DNA of 64,000 bases, from assembly GCF_002119685.1 (NCBI RefSeq), contig NZ_CP021108.1, positions 2,852,001 through 2,916,000 on the forward strand. Reading direction: 5' to 3'. The notes beneath the pieces were generated by a model that had not been told where the DNA came from, did not search any database, and was given only the letters and a program-made list of their open reading frames with translations. This document shows, piece by piece, positions 59,296 to 64,000 of this stretch; the stretch's first letter is position 1, and every line of letters begins with the position of its first letter. Both the position numbers and the translations under genes were made by a program. This stretch comes from Bordetella genomosp. 8 (lineage in GTDB: Bacteria; Pseudomonadota; Gammaproteobacteria; Burkholderiales; Burkholderiaceae_B).

Positions 59296-60108
59296 TCAGT
59301 GTTCCGACTTGCCGAACCCGGCCGGGACCTCGCCTTCATACCGCAGTTCGCGCGTCGCCTGATACGACAGGGCGAAGCCCGCCGGTTGCTGGAATTCTTC
59401 GTTCAGGTGGGCGATCAGGCCGGCGGCGCGCGCCAGCAGCGGCACGCCACGCAGCGCCTGCAAGGGGAAGCCCACGCCCAGCAGCACCGCCGGGATGGCC
59501 GCAGAGACATTCAGCTTCAGGGCCTTGTTGATGACGCCCGGGATCTGGCGTTCCACCGCCTCGGCGATATCGATGTATTCCATGCTGGCGCCGCAGCCCC
59601 GTGCGACTTCGAACAGGCGAGCCACGCGCGGATCGCGTTCCTTGTGCAGCGGATGGCCGTAGCCGGGGATGGCCTTGCCTTCGGCGGCATAGTGTTTCAG
59701 GACGACCTGCGCGGCGGCGTCGATGTCCACGCCCTGGGCCGCCGCCGTCTCGCGGATTTCCGTGAACAGGCGCCCGGCGGTCTCCGAAGCGCCCAGGATG
59801 ACCGAGCCGCAGCCCAACAGGCCCGCCGCCACCGCGCCCTGCAGGGCGTCGGGCGCGGCGGCCAGCGTCATGCGCGCCGCCTGCACGCTGGGCACGAAGC
59901 CGTGTTCGGCGATGGCGACCAGCGTTGCGTTCAGCACCGTGGTCGCGGCGGCGTCGGGACGCCGTCCCGTGACCAGCAGATGGAAGTAGTCCGTGAACGA
60001 GATCTGGCCGATCAGGTCCTTGCACAGGTCTTCGCCGCGCACGACGATGGTGTGCTCGTCGGACGTGCAGATGGCGGTACTGGGAATGGTGGCCTTGCCG
60101 ATTTTCAT
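59296..60108 (-). CDS. Citryl-CoA lyase-like protein (citrate synthase fold)
   Basis: A 270-residue protein with a shortened citrate-synthase fold. It contains FTDYFHLLVTGRRP, GLLGCGSVILGASETAG and the active-site GYGHPLHKERDPR. The small subunit size fits proteins annotated as citryl-CoA lyase rather than true citrate synthase (about 430 residues). It would split a (2-substituted) citryl-CoA into acetyl-CoA and a 2-oxo acid. It overlaps the CaiB gene by 4 bases, so acid activation and cleavage are coupled. Confidence 0.85.
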   Translation of the reverse strand: MKIGKATIPSTAICTSDEHTIVVRGEDLCKDLIGQISFTDYFHLLVTGRRPDAAATTVLNATLVAIAEHGFVPSVQAARMTLAAAPDALQGAVAAGLLGCGSVILGASETAGRLFTEIRETAAAQGVDIDAAAQVVLKHYAAEGKAIPGYGHPLHKERDPRVARLFEVARGCGASMEYIDIAEAVERQIPGVINKALKLNVSAAIPAVLLGVGFPLQALRGVPLLARAAGLIAHLNEEFQQPAGFALSYQATRELRYEGEVPAGFGKSEH

Positions 60109-61271
60109 GATGCGTCCTTCTCGGAAGTCGTGGCCCGCGCCCGTTCGAGTTCGGCGCGGATCTGCGTATTGTGTTCGCCCAGCAGCGGCGGCGGCGTCAC
60201 GTCGGTGGGACGCTCGCCGTCGAAGCTGACGGGCGATCGCACGGTGCGCCAGGGCCCCAGGGTGGGGTGCGTGGCTTGCACCTCAAGCTGCATGTGCAGG
60301 GCCTGCGGGTCGTGCAGGGCTTCGGCGGTGTCGTACATGGGCGCGTGCGGCACGTCGTGCGCCGCCAGGCGGCGGCACCATTCGTCGCGCGTGCGGCCGG
60401 CGAACACGCCGCCCAGTATCTCGATCAGCGCTTCCTGGTTGGCAATGCGGCCTTCGCGCGTGGCGAAGCGCGCATCGGCCAGGATGTCGGGCCGTTCCAT
60501 GGCTTCGGCCAACCCGCGCCAGAACTTCTCCGGCGAAGACATGTGCAGGGCGATCCTCTTGCCGTCGGCGCAGGCAAGCGCGTAGGACTGCGACACCCGC
60601 GGCCGGCTGTAGGGATCCATGATCTCGCCCTGCGCGAAGAAATGCGTGAAGGCGTCCAGGTTGAAGTGGCACATGGCCTCCAGCATCGACACCTCGACGA
60701 CACGGCCGACGCCGGTGCGCGCGCGTTCGACCAGGGCGCCCAGGATGCCGTATGCGGCGTAGAAGCCCGTCAACGCATCGGCGATGGCCGGGCCCACCAC
60801 GCGCGGGTTGGCCGGATTCACCAGCAGGTTCAGGAAGCCGCTGGCGGCCTGCGCGACCGTGTCGTAGGCGGGACGGCCTGCGGCCGGCCCGGTCTGGCCG
60901 AAACCGCTGATCGCGCAGTACACCAGGCGGGGATTCAGTTCGCGCAGGCGTTCCGGGCCGGCACCCATGCGTTCGGCCGCGCCCGGACGGAAATTCTGGA
61001 TATAGACGTCGGCGCCGCGGATCAGCTCGTCGAACAGCGCGGCGTCGTCGGCATCCTTGACGTTCAGCTCGATGCTGCGCTTGTTGCGGTTGTATGTCTG
61101 GTAGTGCGGGCTGTAGAGCCCGCCCTTGAAGGCGCGGAAGGGGTCGCCGGTTTCCGGTTGCTCGACCTTGATCACGTCGGCGCCCAGGTCGCCCAGCAGC
61201 ATGCCTGCCGCCGGGCCGGTGATGAACGTCCCTTGTTCTATGACGGTAATGCCGTCCAGTACCTTGGCCAT
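60105..61271 (-). CDS. CaiB/BaiF-family (class III) CoA-transferase
   Basis: A 388-residue CoA-transferase. Motifs include LDGITVIEQGTFITGPAAGMLLGDLGAD, IKVEQPETGDPFRAF, NRNKRSIELNVKD and FRPGAAERMG. The catalytic Asp is probably in the AYDTVAQAASGF region. GGAGG lies eight bases before ATG 61271; a TTG at 61289 also reads in frame but lacks spacing. It transfers CoA to a carboxylic acid. It heads the operon with the citryl-CoA lyase and a Bug receptor, and diverges from a LysR gene. Confidence 0.92.
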   Translation of the reverse strand: MAKVLDGITVIEQGTFITGPAAGMLLGDLGADVIKVEQPETGDPFRAFKGGLYSPHYQTYNRNKRSIELNVKDADDAALFDELIRGADVYIQNFRPGAAERMGAGPERLRELNPRLVYCAISGFGQTGPAAGRPAYDTVAQAASGFLNLLVNPANPRVVGPAIADALTGFYAAYGILGALVERARTGVGRVVEVSMLEAMCHFNLDAFTHFFAQGEIMDPYSRPRVSQSYALACADGKRIALHMSSPEKFWRGLAEAMERPDILADARFATREGRIANQEALIEILGGVFAGRTRDEWCRRLAAHDVPHAPMYDTAEALHDPQALHMQLEVQATHPTLGPWRTVRSPVSFDGERPTDVTPPPLLGEHNTQIRAELERARATTSEKDAS

Positions 61272-61331
61272 GTGCGTGTTTGCCTCCAATCCTGACAGGT
61301 CGGCAGACTATCCGGCACCGGTGAAAGATGG

Positions 61332-61375
61332 AAATGATTAATTTGACGATTTATTATTGACGTCATCGATCATTT
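61332..61375. promoter_or_regulatory. Symmetric AT-rich regulatory region between LysR and CaiB genes
   Basis: The region has outer inverted arms AAATGAT (61332-61338) and ATCATTT (61369-61375), a perfect TGACGTCA palindrome (61358-61365), and TTGACG in direct repeat at 61343 and 61357. These are candidate LysR activation sites for the CaiB operon. The promoter elements themselves are not clear. Confidence 0.5.
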
Positions 61376-61409
61376 GGACAGACAACCAGCGGAGCCTGGG
61401 GAGACAGCG

Positions 61410-62405
61410 GTGGAACTGCGGCACCTTCGGTATTTCATCGCCCTGGCGGGCTCCCTGAACTTCACGCGGGCGGCGGAGCGTGTGCACGTCACGCAGTCCA
61501 CGCTGTCGCACCAGATCCGGCAGCTGGAAGAGGAAGTCGGCCAGCGCCTGTTCGAGCGCATCGGCAAGCGCGTCGTGATGACGCCCGCCGGCGAGTCCTT
61601 CGTGGCCTACGCGGCGCGCGCCCTGAAGGAAGTGGACATGGGCCTGGGCGAACTCAAGCGCGATACGGCTTCGATGATGGGCGAAGTGCGGGTCGGTACC
61701 ACCCATACCTTCAATCTGGAGTTCATTCCGGATTGCGTGGCACGCTTCCTCTTGCAGAGTCCGGCCGTCAGGATCGTGATCGAGGAGCTGCCCGCCGATG
61801 CCATCGCGGCGCAGCTGGAAGGCGGAAAACTGGATTTCGGGGTGGCCTACCGGCCGGCGGCGTCCAGCGCGCTGCAGTTCGAACCCTGGTTCAACGAAGA
61901 GCTCGTGCTCGTCGTGGGCGAGCAGCATCCGCTGGCCGATCGCCGGCGCATACGCATGATCGAATTGCATCGGGAGCCGCTGGTGCTGCTGCCGCCCGGG
62001 TTCTCCACCCGGCGCATGCTGGACGAATGCTTCGCCGCCGCGGGTGCCGAGCCCGTCGTGATCGCGGAAATGAATTCGATCGCCGCGATGGTCGGCCTGG
62101 CCGGGCGCATGCAGGTCGGCACCATCGTCGTGGCGGGTGCCGCCGCGCTGAACCCGGCGCTGCGGGTGATCCCGCTGGAAAACCCCACGCCCATGCGCAC
62201 GCCCGGCCTGCTGTTCAACAACGCGGTGCCGCAATCGCGCGCCAGCCTGGCCTTCGCGGCCTTGCTGCGCCGCGAGGCCATGTCGCGCGGCACTCGGCCG
62301 GCCCAGCGTCCGGCGGCGCGCAAGCGCAGGAGCATCGCAGTCGCTGCTCCGACCGCTCCAACCACTCCCACGCCGCGCGGCCGCGCCCGCCCGGCCGCGC
62401 GCTGA
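61410..62405 (+). CDS. LysR-family transcriptional regulator (CynR-like)
   Basis: A 331-residue regulator. It starts with the classic ELRHLRYFIALAGSLNFTR and has ERVHVTQSTLSHQIRQLEEEVG, placing the recognition helix at residues 30-50. The effector domain starts near residue 90. I chose GTG 61410 with GGAGA upstream; a TTG at 61374 would add 12 residues. The C-terminal 35 residues are Arg/Ala/Pro-rich and unusual for the family. It diverges from the CaiB - citryl-CoA lyase - Bug operon and probably controls it. Confidence 0.9.
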   Translation: MELRHLRYFIALAGSLNFTRAAERVHVTQSTLSHQIRQLEEEVGQRLFERIGKRVVMTPAGESFVAYAARALKEVDMGLGELKRDTASMMGEVRVGTTHTFNLEFIPDCVARFLLQSPAVRIVIEELPADAIAAQLEGGKLDFGVAYRPAASSALQFEPWFNEELVLVVGEQHPLADRRRIRMIELHREPLVLLPPGFSTRRMLDECFAAAGAEPVVIAEMNSIAAMVGLAGRMQVGTIVVAGAAALNPALRVIPLENPTPMRTPGLLFNNAVPQSRASLAFAALLRREAMSRGTRPAQRPAARKRRSIAVAAPTAPTTPTPRGRARPAAR

Positions 62406-62417
62406 ACCTTCCGCCGC

Positions 62418-63530
62418 TCAGGTGAGCCGCAATCCCAGAAGGCGCTGGGCATTGCCGCCCAGGATCGCCACGCGCTGCGCGTCGCTCAGCGTCTTGGTGG
62501 CGAACACCTGGTCCACCGGATGATCTTCCCAGGGGATGGGATGGTCGGTGCCCAGCACGACCTGGCTGGCGCCGACCTGCGCCACGAGGTGGCGCAAGGC
62601 TTCCGGCGTGAACACCAGGTTGTCGAAGTACAGCTGGTTCAGGTATTCCGTCGGCTTTTTCTTCAAGACGATGTCGGGATTGCAGTTCTGCGGCGAGACG
62701 AAGCACGAGTGATCCATGCGGGGCGCATACGATCCCAGGTAGCCGCCGCCGTGCGCGGCCAGGATCTTCAGGCGCGGGTACTTGTCCAGCACGCCTTCGA
62801 AGATCAGGTGTTGCAGCGCGATAGTGGTGTCCAGGGGATTGCCGATCACATTCGACATCCAGCCGTTGCCCTTGAACCGCTTGGCTAGTTCGGGCGTGCT
62901 CTGCGGATGGATGAAGAGCACGGCGCCCAGTTCCTCGGCCTTGGCCCAGACGGTATGGAATTTCGGATCCGCGAATTCCTCGCCGTTGACGCTGCCGCCG
63001 ATGGCTGCGCCGCGCAGGCCTTGCGTCTTGATGGCCGTTTCCAGTTCCTGTACCGCCAGGTCGGGATATTGCAGCGATAGCGAGGCGAAGGCCGCGAAGC
63101 GCTGGGGATAGGCCGCGCACAGTTCCGCGAACCGCGCGTTGTGGATCTTGACGATGGCGGCCGAGGTATCGCGGTCCTTGCGATACCAGTAGGGATTGAC
63201 GGACAGCACTTCCATATCGATGCCCATGGCGTCCATGGCGGCCAGGCGCTTGCGGACGGCGTCCTTGTCGGACGCCGCGATGAAGTGCTCCGGCACGCCC
63301 TTCACCGGCGGGAGCACGCCCTTGGCGTCTGCGCCCATCAGGTCGATGGCGTCCTGGAAGTAGCAATGCGCATGCGTATCGACGGTGCGTACGCGTTTGC
63401 CGTTGACGGTGACGGGAAGGTGCCTGGGCGCGGCTGGCGTCTGCGCGCGGGCTGCATCCAGCAGCCCGCACGAGCAGAAGCCCATGCCCAGGCCGGTGGC
63501 GGTTTTCAGGAATGCTCGACGGGATTTCAT
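62418..63530 (-). CDS. Exported amidohydrolase (ACMSD-like), Tat signal
   Basis: A 370-residue metal-dependent hydrolase or decarboxylase of the amidohydrolase-2 (ACMSD/gamma-resorcylate) group. The leader SRRAFLK with a hydrophobic stretch containing Cys residues (FCSCG) predicts Tat export. Metal-binding motifs are VDTHAHC, VLFIHPQS, ILAAHGGGYLGSY and VLGTDHPIPW. The ribosome site is GGAGAC. It converges on the LysR gene. The exported location is uncommon, and the substrate is unknown. Confidence 0.85.
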   Translation of the reverse strand: MKSRRAFLKTATGLGMGFCSCGLLDAARAQTPAAPRHLPVTVNGKRVRTVDTHAHCYFQDAIDLMGADAKGVLPPVKGVPEHFIAASDKDAVRKRLAAMDAMGIDMEVLSVNPYWYRKDRDTSAAIVKIHNARFAELCAAYPQRFAAFASLSLQYPDLAVQELETAIKTQGLRGAAIGGSVNGEEFADPKFHTVWAKAEELGAVLFIHPQSTPELAKRFKGNGWMSNVIGNPLDTTIALQHLIFEGVLDKYPRLKILAAHGGGYLGSYAPRMDHSCFVSPQNCNPDIVLKKKPTEYLNQLYFDNLVFTPEALRHLVAQVGASQVVLGTDHPIPWEDHPVDQVFATKTLSDAQRVAILGGNAQRLLGLRLT

Positions 63531-63715
63531 GCTCTGTCTCCGATGTGTTTTTCGTTATGCGGTGCGTCTGGACGCCCGCGTCGGAGATGCGAGGATACGA
63601 ATAAACGCCGCGCTTGCCGCGTGATCCGTTGCGTGATGAGACCGCCATCTGCGCGGAATACAACAGCGGCGGCCGCCGACAGGTCATTGAAAGGCAGCCC
63701 GGCGCCAGGACCGCT

Positions 63716-64000
63716 TCAGATGCGTTCGCTCAAGGCCTCGTCGCTGGGCGACGCCGGCGCGCCCGTGCGGTTCAGCGGCATGGCGGCGATGACTTCCCGC
63801 CGGATCAACCGCATCGATTGTTCTGGCGGCAACAGCCGGTAGGCGTCCTGGCCCATCATGCGCACCGCCGCATGCACGGGCCAGTTCGGGTTCCATATCA
63901 GTTCGCGCGCCAGCGCGATCAGGTCGGCCTGGCCAGCCCGCAGGATGGCTTCGGCCTGTTCGGCTTCCGTGATCAGGCCCACCGCCATCGTGGGACAGCC
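63716..64000 (-). CDS. NADH:flavin oxidoreductase / OYE-family (YqjM-like), C-terminal part
   Basis: The C-terminal 94 residues of an old-yellow-enzyme protein; the rest lies beyond the right edge. [39 protein letters not shown] is the conserved FMN-phosphate-binding end of the barrel in YqjM/NamA-type ene-reductases. The tail [28 protein letters not shown] is disordered. The gap of 185 bases to the exported amidohydrolase has no obvious feature. Confidence 0.85.
   Translation of the reverse strand, partial: GCPTMAVGLITEAEQAEAILRAGQADLIALARELIWNPNWPVHAAVRMMGQDAYRLLPPEQSMRLIRREVIAAMPLNRTGAPASPSDEALSERI

Noticed and set aside
1..64000. Mobile elements, prophage genes, tRNA or rRNA genes
   Set aside because: No transposase, integrase, terminal inverted repeats, cloverleaf sequence or rRNA-like stretch was found on reading both strands.

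Overview
The window is a dense, high-GC stretch of bacterial chromosome with about 60 protein genes, short gaps and many overlapping start/stop codons. I see no rRNA, tRNA, CRISPR array, insertion sequence, integrase or phage gene. Six periplasmic receptors of the Bug (TctC-like) family, a DUF3348-DUF802-OmpA-DUF2894 cluster, LysR-controlled acid-degradation operons and a bacteriophytochrome point to a betaproteobacterium of the Alcaligenaceae, most like Bordetella or Achromobacter. This is inferred from gene content, not from a database search.

Layout. 1-4.4 kb: EmrAB-OprM-type tripartite drug efflux with a divergent TetR/CecR regulator. 4.4-7.1 kb: photolyase and a ketopantoate-reductase-like enzyme. 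7.1-12.9 kb: light sensing, with heme oxygenase (makes biliverdin) facing a bacteriophytochrome - receiver - hybrid kinase operon. 13.1-17.3 kb: MFS transporter, phosphoesterase, a tiny lipoprotein, a Bug receptor and an unknown gene. 17.5-21.0 kb: Bug receptor, class I fumarase and GntR/UTRA regulator, behind a strong promoter carrying a HutC-type operator. 21.1-28.5 kb: alcohol dehydrogenase, membrane protein, parvulin, LigJ-like hydratase, tandem Bug paralogues and a ClC channel.

28.6-33.4 kb is the most interesting part. It is a four-gene, overlapping operon with a TolQ/MotA-like membrane protein carrying a very long coiled coil with 11-residue repeats, a MotB/ZorB-like OmpA partner that keeps the membrane aspartate, and two soluble proteins of unknown function. 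The layout recalls proton-driven stator systems such as Zorya ZorAB, but no ZorC/ZorD-like nuclease or helicase is present.

33.5-44.4 kb: propeller lipoprotein, chemoreceptor, chromate transporter, ABC solute-binding protein, esterase, CorA/ZntB transporter, and a PPK2-PiT phosphate pair. 44.4-48.6 kb: TauD-type dioxygenase, Bug and enolase-superfamily operon with divergent LysR. 48.7-51.2 kb: SGNH-like plus MBOAT O-acyltransferase pair. 51.2-53.1 kb: ECF sigma/anti-sigma and a DUF305 protein. 53.4-55.3 kb: a second, more classical MotA/MotB-like pair without flagellar genes. 55.3-64 kb: persulfide-dioxygenase-like enzyme, enol-lactonase, membrane protein, a CaiB - citryl-CoA lyase - Bug operon with divergent LysR, a Tat-exported amidohydrolase and the end of an OYE-family oxidoreductase.

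Many modules pair a high-affinity Bug receptor with catabolic enzymes and a local regulator. This fits a soil or host-associated generalist feeding on organic acids.
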